Part shown: piece after piece, positions 35,001 to 48,242 of the stretch
How the letters are laid out: each line of letters opens with the position of its first letter
Position numbering within the stretch: the stretch's first letter is position 1
NCBI RefSeq assembly: GCF_000464535.1
Contig: NW_006916438.1
Span: 132,590-196,589, forward strand
From: Endocarpon pusillum Z07020
Lineage: Eukaryota; Ascomycota; Eurotiomycetes; Verrucariales; Verrucariaceae
Length of the DNA: 64,000 nucleotides
Reading direction: 5' to 3'
Notes under the pieces: generated by a model
Database searches by the model: none
Told to the model about the DNA's origin: nothing
The model's input: the letters and a program-made list of their open reading frames with translations, nothing else
Position numbers and translations under genes: made by a program

Positions 35001-35459
35001 TTTGAGCCGGGGTGAACACCAACTCATGGGCCATGGATACACTCCAAACCGTCGATGAGGTCAGGCAATTGGCCCACACAGGAGAGCTCTGTCTTGGCAC
35101 GGCTAGGCTGTTTTAGCACTAGCTAGGTGCGTTGGAACGCCTGACAGCGTGATCGAACTACTAGTATCTGACTAACTAACTTGGTAGTATTGACCCAAAC
35201 TTGAACCTCGACATTTTGCCCATTTTGCCCATTTTGCCAGCTTCACCCTTTGTCCTTCTACTTTGCTCATCCGCCAAATCTTGATTTCTACACCTCGCAC
35301 CTTCTACTTCCTGCAGACCCCGACTACGAAATATCATCCATCCAAGTACCTCCTTTACCCACCCTCTTCTGCTTTTATGGGTGCATTTCTTCCGTTTCTC
35401 CCGCTTCTCCCGTTGCGCAAGATCAGTAGAGCTGGAGAGCAGTCCACTTCTCAGCCAGC
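35001..35459. promoter_or_regulatory. Divergent promoter, complex I subunit / NOT4
   Basis: This is the 459-bp interval between two outward-facing starts. It has a triplicated TTTTGCCCA-like unit at 35213-35237 on the plus strand (CATTTTGCC three times), which is a short tandem repeat of unknown role. Confidence 0.5.
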
Positions 35460-37972
35460 ATGAGTCGACCGCAGGATAGCATAATAGATGATGACGAGGA
35501 GTCATGGTATCTCAGATGACCTAGTCCCCTAGCTTTGGCTTCTCTTTACTGATCATGTCGCCTTAGTCCACTTTGCATCGAAGAATTCGACCTCACAGAC
35601 AAGAACTTTAAGCCGTGTCCTTGTGGCTACCAAATATGCCAATTCTGCTTCAACAGTCTGAAGAACACATACGAGAAGAGCACTTGTCCCAACTGCAGGA
35701 GGGTCTATGATGAAAAAACCATTCAGTTCAAGATTCCCTCCAAGGAGGATATTGTCCACGACAAGGAGAATAAGGCACGCAAACAGGCAGCTACCAAGCG
35801 GAAAGAAGTCGAAAAGCGGGAGGTCGAGACCTCGAACAGGCGCAACCTTGCTGGGGTGAGAGTGAAACAGCAGAACCTTGTCTATGTCATAGGCCTGGTT
35901 CCCTCTGTCAAAGATGAAAGCACCCTGCTCCAAACTCTTCGCGGCCCGCAGTATTTCGGTCAATATGGCGAGATCGACAAGATAGTCGTCAGCAAGTCAA
36001 AGCCAGGCGCTACAAGCCAAGGCATAGGGGTCTACATTACCTATGCGACAAAAGAAGCCGCCGCTCTCTGCATCGAAGTGGTTGACGGGTCTATGAATGG
36101 CGACCGAGTTCTACGGTATGTGCTAGCGCTCATCATCTATGGCATGCTTTTTCGATCCTAACAATCTGCAGGGCGCAGTATGGAACCACCAAATATTGCT
36201 CAGCATATCTTCGCAACGAGGTTTGCAACAACAAAAGCTGTACATTCTTACATGAAACAGGAGAGGAAGGGCATGGCACCACGCTCCAAAATGACCCTTC
36301 TCATCCCAAGGCTGTCAGCCGCCCTAACTATACTTCGCAAACATCCAGTGTGCAGAACACTACTCGGCCCATGCAGCCAGCTGCAGCACCAGGCCCTGCT
36401 TCGTCTCAGCCTATGGGGCGAGAAACCAGTAAAGACGGAACAAAAGACCGCATTATTAGTGTAGATACATCTGCTCTACCCTCGACGGCTAGCTGGGCGA
36501 ACAAGGACAACTCAGCATCAACAACGAAAACTGGTCAACCCAATCAAACAGATGGCAGTTCTTCAGCAAGTCCACACATCGCCCACGTTGCACCATCAAC
36601 TAAAAAGGAGGAAGACGATGCACAACATGAGAGCGCTGTGGCAGCCGATGTGCCTGAGCCTTCTGGTCCTTCAACCGTCTTGAAACCTCAGCCATCACAA
36701 GAAAAGCAAGAGTCCGTGCCATCGTCATCTGGAAGGACAAGTCCGATGTCCGCTTCCGCCCAGAGCTCCTTGTTCGACAAGCTCGTCACGAATGTTAATT
36801 CGCCTGGTTTTCGCTTCTCTTTTGATGAAAAGGCTTTTACGAACGATGAATTGGCTGCAATTGAGCGTTGTCCAACCATGATCGATCCATACGGTGGGGC
36901 AAAGCGGCGATTGATGCGAGAGAAAGAAGCGGAGCGCTTGAAAGAGCAGCTCGAGGCTCAAGCAAAACTGCAGGGTACCTCTACAGCAGCTGTTGCAGCA
37001 CCAGAGGAGGAAAACATCGAAAGTGGAAGCCTTGCACTTGGTGGTGAACCTGAGGAGGGAAGCAGGAATTTCTCTGCCGGGAGCGCCATTCAACGCCCCA
37101 ACCAATCTTCAAATGCTGGCAGCTCACTAAATGATCAAGTTTCTGCTCTCAGCCTCAATTCCCGCAGCCTGACTCTGCAGCAACGACAACAATTAACCTT
37201 GCTGAGCTCGCCAAATGTTCAGCAAGCACCTGGTCTGGGTCAGCCCAATCAACAGAGTTTTGGCTTAAGCACCTTTGGTGACCAGCGGCATGGCTCGTAC
37301 CAGAATCAGCAATATGATCCAACACATGGCCATGCCCGCCAATCTTCAAGGTACTCCTTTGCCAACGATTCGGTCAAAACTAACAATCCTCCACGGTTTT
37401 CTACACAACAACAGCAGCAGTTGGGTCCAACGCCTCAACATTTCTATCCCAGCGGTGTTCAAGGCCCTCCTCCAGGCCTGAAAACCGCAGGCACTCCGCC
37501 CATCAGCGGCGGAGGCATGTTTGCACAGGGGCATGGATTTACGAGTAACATGAATGCTGGCTTCGGTGCGGCCAAGGATGCAAATGCCGAAATGCTCCTC
37601 AGAGGCAGAAGTGGCACTGGGTCTGGACATGATGGTTCGAAGCGTGAGTACCAGCTTTCCTTGCACAACAATTCCTACCGCCCTCCTCTCTCAGCCCCTG
37701 CCCCTGGCCTTCTCAACTCGCTCTACGGTCCATACTCAGGGACATACCAAGATCCTGGACTTGTGAAGCAGAAGAAGAAGGGGAAGAAGCACAGACATGC
37801 TAACACTTCCTCCTCAGGAGGTGGTGTGGTAGATCTTGCGGACCCGAGTATACTGCAGGCGAGATTGCATCAAAACACTGGTGGTAGTGGGCAGGGGCTG
37901 TTTGGAGGCCAGCATCCAGGTGGGTACAACCAATCCAATAATCTGTACGGCGGAGGGTACAATCGATGGTAG
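35460..37972 (+). CDS. NOT4: CCR4-NOT complex E3 ubiquitin ligase subunit NOT4
   Basis: NOT4 ubiquitinates targets linked to mRNA decay and co-translational quality control. Three exons (35460-35506, 35567-36115, 36172-37972) with introns of 60 and 56 nt give MSRPQDSIIDDDEESC and then the C4C4 RING finger (CPLCIEEFDL, CPCGYQICQFC, CPNCRR; residues 16-60). An RRM follows from about residue 119 (NLVYVIGL) to ALCIEVVDGS, then a CCCH zinc finger within RAQYGTTKYCSAYLRNE (completed by CNNKSCTFLH). The rest is disordered, Gln/Ser/Pro-rich, with conserved islands (GVQGPPPGLKTAGTPP, KQKKKGKKHRHANTSSSGG). As read here it ends GGGYNRW, 798 residues. In filamentous fungi NOT4 is often much longer, and the next ORF may be its 3' half (see findings). 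Confidence 0.9.
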
Positions 37973-38512
37973 TGCTCGCCCCAGCAGCTGCCACATCTTC
38001 TTTCATGATGGGTATTTTTCTTTCGCGTGGAGTGAGGGCCGGACCAAAAGAGTTACATGTCTTTCGACGAGCGGAGCATGAATTAGTAGCCACAAAGCGA
38101 TCGCTACATCAGGAGTTCTGTTCTGTCTGAGCATAATTTCGGACTCGGCCACACAGAGGGCACGAAATTTCTTATCTGTCTTGCTCAATCACCTGGAGTT
38201 CAACACTATTAGCTGCAGGCTTTGCACCGGCATCTTGGTTCCTTACAGCATTGTGGCTCCTTTTGTACGTTAGTCTCCCTCCCCTGACTTGCTTGCATGC
38301 AGGGTAGACGAAGAAAAACAAGTTCTCACCGTGAAACCAGGCTGTTCTATCCTACAATTTTCTCTGACCCATGACGAGCTGGTTGTAAAAGTCTGGAGCG
38401 ATTGCCCATCCATGTATATAGACATTTTGGTCCCTTGAAGTCCAGCTTGCGTGTTGCATCGTGCATTCCCGTCTGCAGACTACACTCACATATAATGCTG
38501 ACATTTCTTCAG
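37973..38512. other. Long intron of NOT4 or an intergenic gap
   Basis: These 540 bp have no open frame of note and end in an intron-like sequence: branch TGCTGAC near 38497 and acceptor TTCTTCAG at 38505-38512. This supports splicing into the following ORF. Confidence 0.5.
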
Positions 38513-40869
38513 ACGACCAGGACTTCCCTCCGCTTGCTCCACCAATGAAACTGCGAGAGACGCTGCCAACTGCTAAGTCACGTATCCACTCGGTTCAGGG
38601 CTCTTTAGATTCTCCTGTTCGTTCGTCAACGCCTCGGATCCCACCGGGTCTGAGTCTGCCACACGCTCATCCATCACCGTCATTTTCCGAAGACGTTGAG
38701 ACGAAGAGCAAGGAAATGAAACCCTCCAGCAATGTGACTGGTCCAGTGGTTCCCGCTCTGCCCATCTTGCCAATTGGTCATCGTCCAGCTACCCCGAGAC
38801 AAAAAGCGGTTACACCACCAGTGACTTCTCAATCCGCAGAGGACGCCAAAGATGTCGCTGTCCCAAAATCCGTGAAGGATAGGATTACAGCCGAAGAGAA
38901 GGTCGATGCGGTCCTTGAAACAATTGCACGAACAATCAATATCAACCCCAGATCTGCGGAAATTCAGTCTTCTGGAGCGGAAGACACATCCAAGAATGCG
39001 CCCAAAACAGGAGGCGCTCCCAAGCACGATGCGATCGGAAACAGCGATAAGCAGTCTTCCTCGCAGAAAACAACAGTGATACCCCCTCGGAAACTCGATA
39101 TCTTAGCAGCACTTGCACAAAAGCCCCAGCTTGGAGTGTCGACTTCGACGATAAATCCGCAAGTACTCTCGCAAAGTATGGTTGCAACGCCCATCACCAT
39201 TGAATCATTTCCCAGCACGCCAGCTGCACACACGATCAAATCTCCTGACTGGACCTCTGCCGGTCGTCCTAGAACATTACGGCTCACCACTACAACAACA
39301 CCAAAGGCTGAAGCAGCGCTCTCGCCTGCGGTGACAGAGCGATCGGGCACTCTACCTACCGCTGTGCTGAAGCAGACTTCTCGGCAACCCTCCTTATCAT
39401 CAATCTCTCGTAGCCGTCCCTCTACACCCACTGTTTCGGAGCATGGAACATCAACGGGAATTTCAAGAGCTGGGTCACCTCCTCCCTCAGATCTAGGAGG
39501 GTCAGCGCCAGAGAGGAACAAGAGCAAGAGCCAGGCCAAAAAGGAGAGAAGAGCCAAGTCCAAAACAACTACTGACATCAGAGATGATGAATTTGTTGTT
39601 TCGACTCCAACCATTGCCGAAGAGGTCGGCCCAATAATTTCAAGGCAGAAGAAAAAGAAGAGAACCCAGGAGAAGAGTAGTCAGATTTCTCCAGATGCGG
39701 AATCTGCGGACACCTCTAACCCTGAACCTGCTGGTGCAACCCCAGCCGAGAAGGCTTCTAAGATCGGATCTAGGAAAAGCACAAAGGAGACGAGCTCGAT
39801 GTCTAGCCAGGATCGTCCTCTTGCAGATACAAAAAAACACAATGTCAAAGCCAGACCGGGCAAAGCAAAGGGTGAAAAGGGGAATACTCGGGCCGCGTCA
39901 AACGATAAGAACAAACAGAGTACGCCTGAGGGTTCGGCGCGGAAGGCGTACACAATCCAGGATCTTCTTAATGATGCTGCAAACCTTCCGGCCACTGAGC
40001 ATGCCCTGTCCGAGTTACTGAATGCCTCAATCTCCGCCACATCCACGCTTTTGCAAGAACTATTCGAATCGAAGGAGATCGACATCAACAGCGCTCTATT
40101 CAATACACCTCCGTTAACAAGCTATAAATTACCACCTCAACCATGTAAAGGAGCCGACTACCTAGATGCAAACGGGTACACCATGAACTCCCCTTTTGGG
40201 GAGATCTATATTTCGGGGAGCGAGCGAAAACAATTGTTTCAAGGTCGGGATGTCAGGCATTCGGACCCGAACAAGCCCCAAAATGTGCTCAAGAGAAACA
40301 TGATTACGCCTACCGGAGCGATCTTCCGTCACCTCTCGGCGGAGGAAGAAGAGAAGGTCCTTGGGCTTGAGAAGCGCATGCGAGAGAATGAAGAAAAGTA
40401 CGGCGTTACTGGAAAGGGCGAGCTTAAGCCTCTGGACGACATGGACTTCATGAATCTAACTGGTGGCCTACAAGAACTGTTGGATTTCCCACCACTTCAC
40501 CGCATTAGTCTTGTGACATCCGAGCCAGGCACCGAAGGTGCAGAAGATGATGACGCTGATTTGGGTGAAAACGGATCCGACGAAACCGAGGATGAAATGG
40601 CGCCGTTGGCAAGTGGCTTCGGCGCGGCGCCGGAGGGACCCATGAGAAAACCCATGACGCCCACAATGAAGAAGGCTGAAGCTCACATGGCGGTGAATTT
40701 GAGGAACCTTGATGTTGATAAGCTGCAGAAGCGGATCAGAGAGACACAAGTTGAGATGGAGGGGGCTAGGAAGGAAATGGAGGCTTTGGAGAAGAAGGCG
40801 GCGAGAAAGGCGAAGGATGTTGCAAGGTGGAGGGAAGCATTACTGAAGGAGATTGGGAGAGGGTTGTGA
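38513..40869 (+). CDS. Probable 3' exon of NOT4 (long fungal form), or separate hypothetical gene
   Basis: A frame open from 38461 to 40869 has no ATG before residue 29; its first codon is GTG, and a branch site plus AG (38511-38512) sits just before DDQDFPPLAPP. This looks like an internal or 3' exon. A donor at 37920 (phase 1, CAG/GTGGGT) would join it in frame to NOT4 and give a 1566-residue protein. The encoded part is Ser/Pro/Thr-rich, contains STPRIPPGLSLPHAHP, a basic stretch (KSQAKKERRAKSK), and an ordered C-terminal third: YTIQDLLNDAANLPATEHAL, LFQGRDVRHSDPNKPQNVLK, and MITPTGAIFRHLSAEEEE followed by a coiled coil. The C-terminal layout resembles that of long fungal NOT4 proteins as I know them, but the join is not proven. 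Confidence 0.6.
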
Positions 40870-41431
40870 AGCACATCAAGCCGTGGTCGTTATCCCTACG
40901 GTTCATGGACTCTCCTTGAGAGCTCATCCCAGACGAGGAAGCAGACACTGACTCGTGCGGGTATTGATAAGGGGTATTAGCAGAAAGGCTGGGAAAAGAG
41001 AGTGGGGGCTCATCTACGAAACCCTACTCCGTACTTAGTGTGTCAATGTAATGAAAGAGTCGAGCATGCGGGTTCCTTCAGCGTATGTCCGAAATCGGTA
41101 TGGAGTTGGCCGAACCTCACCACGGCCAGTCAGAAATATGGACATAGTTCACTTAAGACCCAAGCATGAACCGGGTGCCCCCCGCTCGACATTCTTCACT
41201 TCCCCTTCCCTGACATCAATTCCTTGGCATTACTCTAGACAACTTCAAAGTTCTTGAACTCGAAGCACTGCGTCAGCCACAACTCTCCCAGTCATCAACC
41301 CTCCTACACCACTGCCATTGAAGTAGCAAATCCTGCCTCCAAGTTGAATCGCGATCTCTGAAGCCCTGACTACGTCCTCAGTCCTCTCCCACACCCAGGC
41401 TATCAATCCCAACCCCCATAATCACAGCGGT
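40870..41431. other. Intergenic spacer
   Basis: No supported gene. It contains one copy of the TACTCCGTA motif at 41025. Confidence 0.5.
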
Positions 41432-42122
41432 ATGTTCCCCACCATGCATCACGCCCTAATCCGCACGCACCATATCACGTCGCGCAAGAAAATAGCTGCG
41501 TTGAAAGCGGCTGCGAAGAAACATGGTTGTTTCGCGCTGCTGCGGAGTGGAGGCACGCCAGGGATTATGTATGTCCAGGGTGAGGAGGAGGGGGTTCGCG
41601 AGTGGGTCGGGGTTGTGCATGTGAGTTCTTGCTTTCTCTTTTGGTCGAGGACGGGTCTAGAGATGGCTTGCTTGTGAGGGGTCTGTGGGCTATGCCATAG
41701 TATTTTGTGGGGTAGTTTGAGTGGACTTGACTCGCTGGTTCGGCAATCTTTGGGGAGGAAGAACAGTCATGCTTTTCGTCTCCCATGATTTCACTCTTTG
41801 TAAAAAGTTTGGAATGGAGAAGGGGCACTGGGTGCGTCTCAGGCGCCAAACGTATTGCCCAAATTCTCAGCAATACTTCTCGCGGCTTATATCCATACTA
41901 CAGGGTCTTCATTACAAGGACTATCACCTAGTCGCTGCTCCAGCGGCCATCAAACCCACGCCAGCTAAATCAGGTCCACAAAGCACACCATCATCGTCGG
42001 CCAAGGACGCAGACAATACCTGGTCTTTCGAAGAAATCGACACGGTCAAAGAATTCGGCAAGCACATGGAAGAAAAGGGCGTACTGGAGTGGTGGAGGAA
42101 AGCTATGGATTTCACGAGCTGA
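41432..42122 (+). CDS. DUF1115 (PRP3 C-terminal / RWDD2-like) protein
   Basis: Exon 1 (41432-41620) encodes MFPTMHHALIRTHHITSRKK, LKAAAKKHGCFALLRSG and PGIMYVQGEEEGVREWVGVV. A long 283-nt intron (41621-41903, GTGAGT...CTACAG) leads to exon 2, which starts GLHYKDYHLVAAP and ends EFGKHMEEKGVLEWWRKAMD. The His-Hxx-S-x-K start, the G-x-P-G-x-x-x-V-x-G turn, and the terminal WW(x)2A box are features of the DUF1115 domain found at the end of the U4/U6 snRNP protein PRP3 and in RWDD2 proteins. This product has 135 residues and lacks the RWD domain unless further 5' exons exist upstream. The molecular role is unknown. Confidence 0.7.
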
Positions 42123-44409
42123 CACGTATTCCCGCCTATTTCCGCTTTCCTCTCGCCCTGGAAGAGGGAGATATACAATACCACGAGCTGTTTACTGCGT
42201 TCAACTGACAACACAAGAGCGATCGTCATTCTCTCTCCTTCTCAATTCCTGTCAAATCTGACCAAAGAGTCCGACTCAACGCCATAGCTCTAAAAGGCGA
42301 GAGACCCTCTGCCGAGGACCACCACGTATATGGAAATGTTTCATGACCAAGGCTCCGCGCAAAATCGAGAAGTGTGCAAGAACAGAGCCCTTAATTGTAC
42401 TCTTCTAGTAGATCAACTTATCCTAGATGGATCTCGAAGCAGATATGAGAGCCTCCAGGAAAGCCTGATCTCGGATCTCCCTCCCCCCTTCTTCGCTTCG
42501 CAACCCACAACTAACAGGGGAGCGGAATCGCCGCGCCAGAAAAGCCCGGTCCGGTATCGTGTACACACACATAATCTGACCCTTGTTGGATCCCAATTTC
42601 CCGAGACTCTCGTTGAGAGACGAGGAACAGAACCATTCCATTGTCATTATGCGCGGCGGCTGTACTACCAGAATGGCAGAATGCTGGATTTGGAAAATCT
42701 CCGGAACATGCTGGTTGTGGTTATCAGACTTGGCCATCGGAAGTTGGATTCGAGCTATCTTTGTATAAAGCCTCAGCCTTATGTCCCGTTAGTGAATCTA
42801 TCCATTAAAAAAGAGATCAGATTTGACGAGATGCGCATCTTCCCGTCATAGCTAGGCTAAGGCAGCCCTGTTGGCCGGGCAGCTAGATAACCTGATGGCT
42901 ATGCTGCAGCAACAACAAGTATTAGCTTAAAAGGGCATAATAATCGCAAGGAGCTGCTGGGAAGGATCGGCTGCGATAAAGGATCATAGATGACAAACAG
43001 CGTTTTTTTTGTCATGCAATTATAGATAGAGACGACTGTACAGTATCATTTCATGCCTTGAACTGCCTGATATTGGCTTGACTATCTCTCATTGCTTTTC
43101 AACTATGTGACCAGTCACACAGGACACCTATAAGACATCGCAAAGGCCGAGTCTTGGCAACGTCTCTGTATCAACGAAACCAGACGAATATGACCACAAC
43201 AAAGGATCTGGTACAATTGACTAGTTCTATTCCCACGAGAGACTGTCAACAAACCATCTTTCTACAAGTCGAACGACGTGCCTCAGTTATCTGAAGTAAG
43301 TCTCCTTCCTGCTTTTGATGAAGTTTCACAATTCGGCCATAGTCCGTCCTTTCAGTACATACAGCGGGCGAGCTGGTAGAAACCGTCCATGCCACACTTT
43401 TTGAGCTGACTCTTCTTGAGATACCGTTTTAGCTGCTCGGTTCTGTCGAAGCTTAAACCAAAGCGCCGTAGCTTTCTCCCGGTAGGTGTATACGCTGGCT
43501 GGAGCAGTAGTATCGATGCACTGGTCGTGTCAACTGAAACTGCCATCCGGGGGTCAAGCAGTTGTGCTGGTACCACACGCGGCCGCCATGTCACTATTCT
43601 TGCGATGCTTAGCTATGGTACGCTGCACGAGTCTCAGCGACATGATGCGAGGAAGGGCATCGTGTCTGATCAACAAATCCTGAGGGGATACTGAGATAGA
43701 AAGGTCAATTCGTGGAAGAATGACAGGTGTGAAAATTTATGTTTAATGAAATCTATTAATCTGTGTCACTGAATGCGACTATTTCGTTGTTGGGAATAGC
43801 GTTTCCCGCGATTCTTAACAAAAGAAGATCACAGTGTCAGGAGCACAGGGTCGTGAGCGACGTGACAATCTAGCATACGAATAGTATGCGCCTCGCAACG
43901 TAAAGCGTAGCAGTAATGGCGGCGAAGAAGCTACTCTCAACGTTCAAGTAATTGAACGATGGAGGAACTCTGACTCCTAGCGTGCATGGCGCGGCCTAAC
44001 ACACAGATTCAGTGGCCCAAGGGATGCACTACCTATTTAACATATTTTTATTATTCTAGATGAGTGAACGTAATAGCTTTACTATTATAAAGTATAGAGC
44101 TAAGTTCTAGAGATTATACATCATCAGCGCACTCCCCTCAGATAAATATTCGTAGAATGGTGACGAGCTGAAAATGGTGTATGAACGGAGATATCGGCTC
44201 TAAAGCGTTGCACATGGGGATCCGTTGCATCTGGTGCGGTTACGTTAGTTCCGGCCTGGGGGACGGGGCGATGATGGCTTCAACCCGAGCGCCTGAGAGC
44301 GAAAGCCGTCCTACTACGTACTACGTAGATGATAGAACCATACTAAGGTAGTTAGTAGACTTTACTATTGTTTCTTGGATACCTTCTCAACCTTCATAGC
44401 TGGAACAAA
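42123..44409. other. Gene-poor spacer, about 2.3 kb
   Basis: I can support no gene firmly. One frame at 42330-42851 (173 codons, with ATG) and one at 43352-43594 on the minus strand are open but show no family motif. The stretch 44030-44110 is very AT-rich. Repeated TACTACGTA words occur near 44313-44330. Confidence 0.4.
42330..42851 (+). CDS. Doubtful ORF, 173 aa
   Basis: The frame opens with a true ATG (MEMFHDQGSAQNREVC) and ends DEMRIFPS. Its composition is not obviously non-coding, yet it has no signal peptide, membrane segment, domain motif or intron structure. It begins only about 200 bp after the DUF1115 gene, where a 3' UTR is expected. I keep it as an unproven ORF. Confidence 0.2.
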   Translation: MEMFHDQGSAQNREVCKNRALNCTLLVDQLILDGSRSRYESLQESLISDLPPPFFASQPTTNRGAESPRQKSPVRYRVHTHNLTLVGSQFPETLVERRGTEPFHCHYARRLYYQNGRMLDLENLRNMLVVVIRLGHRKLDSSYLCIKPQPYVPLVNLSIKKEIRFDEMRIFPS

Positions 44410-46699
44410 ATGTTTTACTTCCTGAATCTTGCCCTTTCACTTTGCGTCATTGTATTCCCGCTCCAGGCATTGGCAGAGGATGCAGACTACTTCAGCAATA
44501 ACCTCTTCTCAGACCTTGCTCCGATCTTGGCCCTATTTGGCGAGCAAGTCGCCAAACAATTCATGAGTCAGTCAATGGGTTGGGCTGATAACGTTGTCTT
44601 CGCAATGGCTCCTTTGGGTATCATCACTGCTATTGTTGGAGCTATCAGAGTTGGGGGTCCGGCATGGCTGAAAGCCATCATTGGAAGAGCGAGGGAGAAT
44701 CGAGCTGCCGCAGAAGTTGAGTTGATGTCCTCGACTTCCCCAGATGTCTGCGAGCTGTGGAATGGCCAAACCATCGTCAGGATGATGGGTCGCCATCGAT
44801 TCTGCAAATAATCCATTTCCACGATGCCGTTGATGACAGCAATGAGAGAATGTTTACACTGGAGAAGGCCATTGATAAAGGGCTCATCGAGCCGGAAGGT
44901 ACCTAAGCCTATATGGTGGTTTAATGCTTACTAATATGACAGCAGAAAATCACAGTTTTCTTCAAATCTTTGAATACATTCTTTCAAACAAATTGCAGGC
45001 TAAGACAAACGAAGGAATGTCCGAAAAAGATGAAGAAACAAGGCTAAAACAGGACTCAGACGGACTGACCAGTCCTCCAAATATACTTTTCAACGTTCGT
45101 CCGGCAAAGAGCCGACTGCGGCTGTACTTTACTGCAGTCGCTGGTGTACTTCTTCAATTTGGTGTGCTGGTATTCTCTGGGTTTATCACTTATTATCCGA
45201 CGCTGGCGTTCCCAAAGGGAGATAGCCCAGTGATTGGCTACGCTTACCCACTCACAGCATCCGGCACATTGCTCCTTGTACTTGGTATGCTGATTTGCTC
45301 TTTTGTCGTCGAGCAGTTTACAAATGAAGAGACTTGGAAGACGAAAGGAGGACGTAAGTTTGACCTCATGTGGTTACAACAGGGGCAAGAAGTCAATGAC
45401 CAGATGTTCGATTCGTATGCGATATTTGCTTTGGAATCACGTGATTCTATCCTTACATCTCGGTCTCGGCGTCATCCTGAGCCTCTTTCAATACCTCGCG
45501 GTACTATTAAGTATCGTGTCGCTGAAATACTCTGTCGGATATGTCGTCCTCTCCTTCAGTTCTTCAACAAGGGAAACCACAATCCGGCCGTTTCCTTGGC
45601 CATCTTCAAAATATTAGTTATCTCTGGGACTCTAATCAGTATTTGTGGATTTGTCGTTCAATTTATAGGTTTACGCGAAATGCATTGGTCGGCTACCATC
45701 GCGCAGCTTTCGGCAACTTTGATCATGGTTGTCTTAAGAGCATGGGTTCGATGGGACCTCGCAAGTCGTCCTCATTCCCAGAGGGTTGCTCAAGGACATG
45801 AACTTGATTGGCTTGCAACTAGAATCGCAAGAGAACAGAAGGGCCCACGCGTTGATAAAGGTCTGTGGGCTAAACCTGACTCTAATGACCCCTTCTGGAC
45901 CAATGAATGCTGGCGATGGGAAATTATAACGGGGGGAGACGTGGAAGGATATGAGATACGCAACCCTCAGGACGACAGCACTGAGAATGTGGAGGGCCTT
46001 ACTAATGAATGGAAGGGGCTCACGGTAGATGGGAAGGACCTCGCGGCAGATGAAGTTGTCAAAGTAAGGCAAAGATTGGGGCTGCTGAGCCACTGGCCCA
46101 GTAAAGCCTCCCAACCCGCGATTTCTGTTGCCATTGCAGTTGAAGCTGTGATGAATAATCTTTTCACTGGCACAAATGACAATGGACCAGGTTCTTTGAC
46201 TTGGTCGATGGATGGTCTTGTTGATGGTAAATCTCAGAAGATTTTCTTCAAATTGAGGAGAAACAACAACCGGTGGACCGCTGATGCTACGGAGATAGAA
46301 GCTGCACTTTCATTATGGCTCTATTCTGTTGGTGATAGCGAGCGAACCGAGGCAGAGGGAAGAAAGGACAGCAAGGATAGTTTCCAAAAGCCGCAAGAAA
46401 ACGGTATGCGAGACTGGTTGCGGCTGGGAAATGCAGCTTTAAGAAAGGAAAACATCCGCCTTCTTGGCATGAATAAGCCTGCATCTGGCAGAGATTTGAC
46501 ATGGTACCTGGGTGAGAAGGTCAGTTCAATTTCGATTGTTCAAGAGAATGGAAGCAACGAGAATAGTACCTCGGACATGATTATCATCGAAAGCCGAAGA
46601 GTGGTCGGTTTCAGGGGGAAACCAGCAACTAGGTCTTTCAACGCTAAGACCGTTTTCAAGAGGAGAGATCCAGTTCTGTATGATGTTGGGATAGAACAA

Positions 46700-46824
46700 G
46701 ATACAAACCCTTCCACTAATGAGGAGATAGAGGAAGAGACAAATCGTTCAACTTTTGAGATAGAGGAAGATACAAACCCTTTCACTAATGAGGAGATAGA
46801 GGAAGAGACAAATCCTCCCAGTGC
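46700..46824 (+). repeat. Imperfect 69-nt tandem repeat encoding an acidic spacer
   Basis: The words ACTAATGAGGAGATAGAGG at 46714 and again 69 nt later encode repeated TNEEIEEETN units inside the ankyrin/membrane pseudogene. A third, partial copy (FEIEEDTNP) lies between them. Confidence 0.6.
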
Positions 46825-48242
46825 CAAAGAGTACCTGGCAATGGTGTCAGACACGCCGCTAGAGATGTTACTGGCGCAAGAAATGTTCTCAGCCTTTATG
46901 TGGGGAGTTGCTAAGAGAGTGAGTCGAATTGAAGGTGACAGCAAAGTCCACCGGAATGACAACAAAATCGCAGGTAGTGCAGAAGGTTGGCGAAACATCC
47001 GGCTTGAAAACTCCAAATTGCTAAGAGCTGCCGAGGCATTCCAAAAGGCAGGTTTGGGCAGCGTTGAAGATGCATACTCTACTATTATACCGCCGCTCAG
47101 TTTGCAAGGAAAGCTTCCTGTTGCGTTGACTGTGGTTGAGTACGCACGGGGTATTGCTCAAGAGGCTGAAGCGGCGAGACATTGGGAACTGGCGGGTGAG
47201 ATCTACCTGTGGCTATTTGAGGTAGGAAAGACCTTTGCCACGTCCAACTTATTCGTGGTTACGGCTACAGCCATCTTGACCGAATTTAGTAGCCTTGTCG
47301 ACTGTATGTTGGAAGACTTGAAGGCTCAGCAACGAAGCGAAGAGACTTTGGACATGCTTATAAATTTGTATGTCAGATTATCAGAGGCTTTGGAAACGGC
47401 CGATAACTCCATTCGGGACGTACTTCGGTTGATGTACGTCATTCAGCATCGAGATGAGAGAGGCAAACACAAAAATCCTGGTCCGGATGGCCAAGAAATC
47501 ATAACAGCTTTGGACGTTCTAGCTGGCCCTCGGTTTTTCCGGTCTAACGGACCTCCACCAAGCTGTGATTACAGATAATCACCAAATTATAAGGCGGCGT
47601 TTGAAATCTGATGCAGATCCAGACTACACAGACATACTTGGGTGGACGGCCCTACATTACGCGGCTATAGCAAGTGACTGGGATACAGCTCAAACTTTCT
47701 TCGAGACCAGAGCCTCCAAAACTATAAATCCAAACTTGAGAACGTTAGCTGGATGGACAGCACTTCATCTTGCAGCCTATAAGGATCCTTGCACAGTGGG
47801 CTGGAGGCTGGCAGATCAAAGATGTGATTTGGAGATACAAGGGAGAGATGGCATGCGACCATTGCACGTCGCAGTCAGAGAGGGCAGTAAAGAGATGGTA
47901 CGGTGGCTACTTGATGCGGGCGCTAACATAGATGCTCGCGACAGTGCCGGCCGTACACCGCTACACTGGGCTGCACACAGTGTGAATTCCGAGTTAGTTG
48001 CCCTCTTAAAGGAAAAAGGCGCAAACCATGTCTCACGCGATGAGAATGGAAGGATACCTTTGCACCTTGCAGCGATTGCGCGATATACAGCATCGCTGGA
48101 AGACCTCGCAGATGATGATACCATAGAAGCACATGACAGAATGCAATCCACTCCTTTACTTCTTGGAGCAATGATGGGAGCTGAGGATTTCGTAAAAAAT
48201 CTCCTACAACTCAAAGTCAATGTCAACACAAGACACAGAGAT

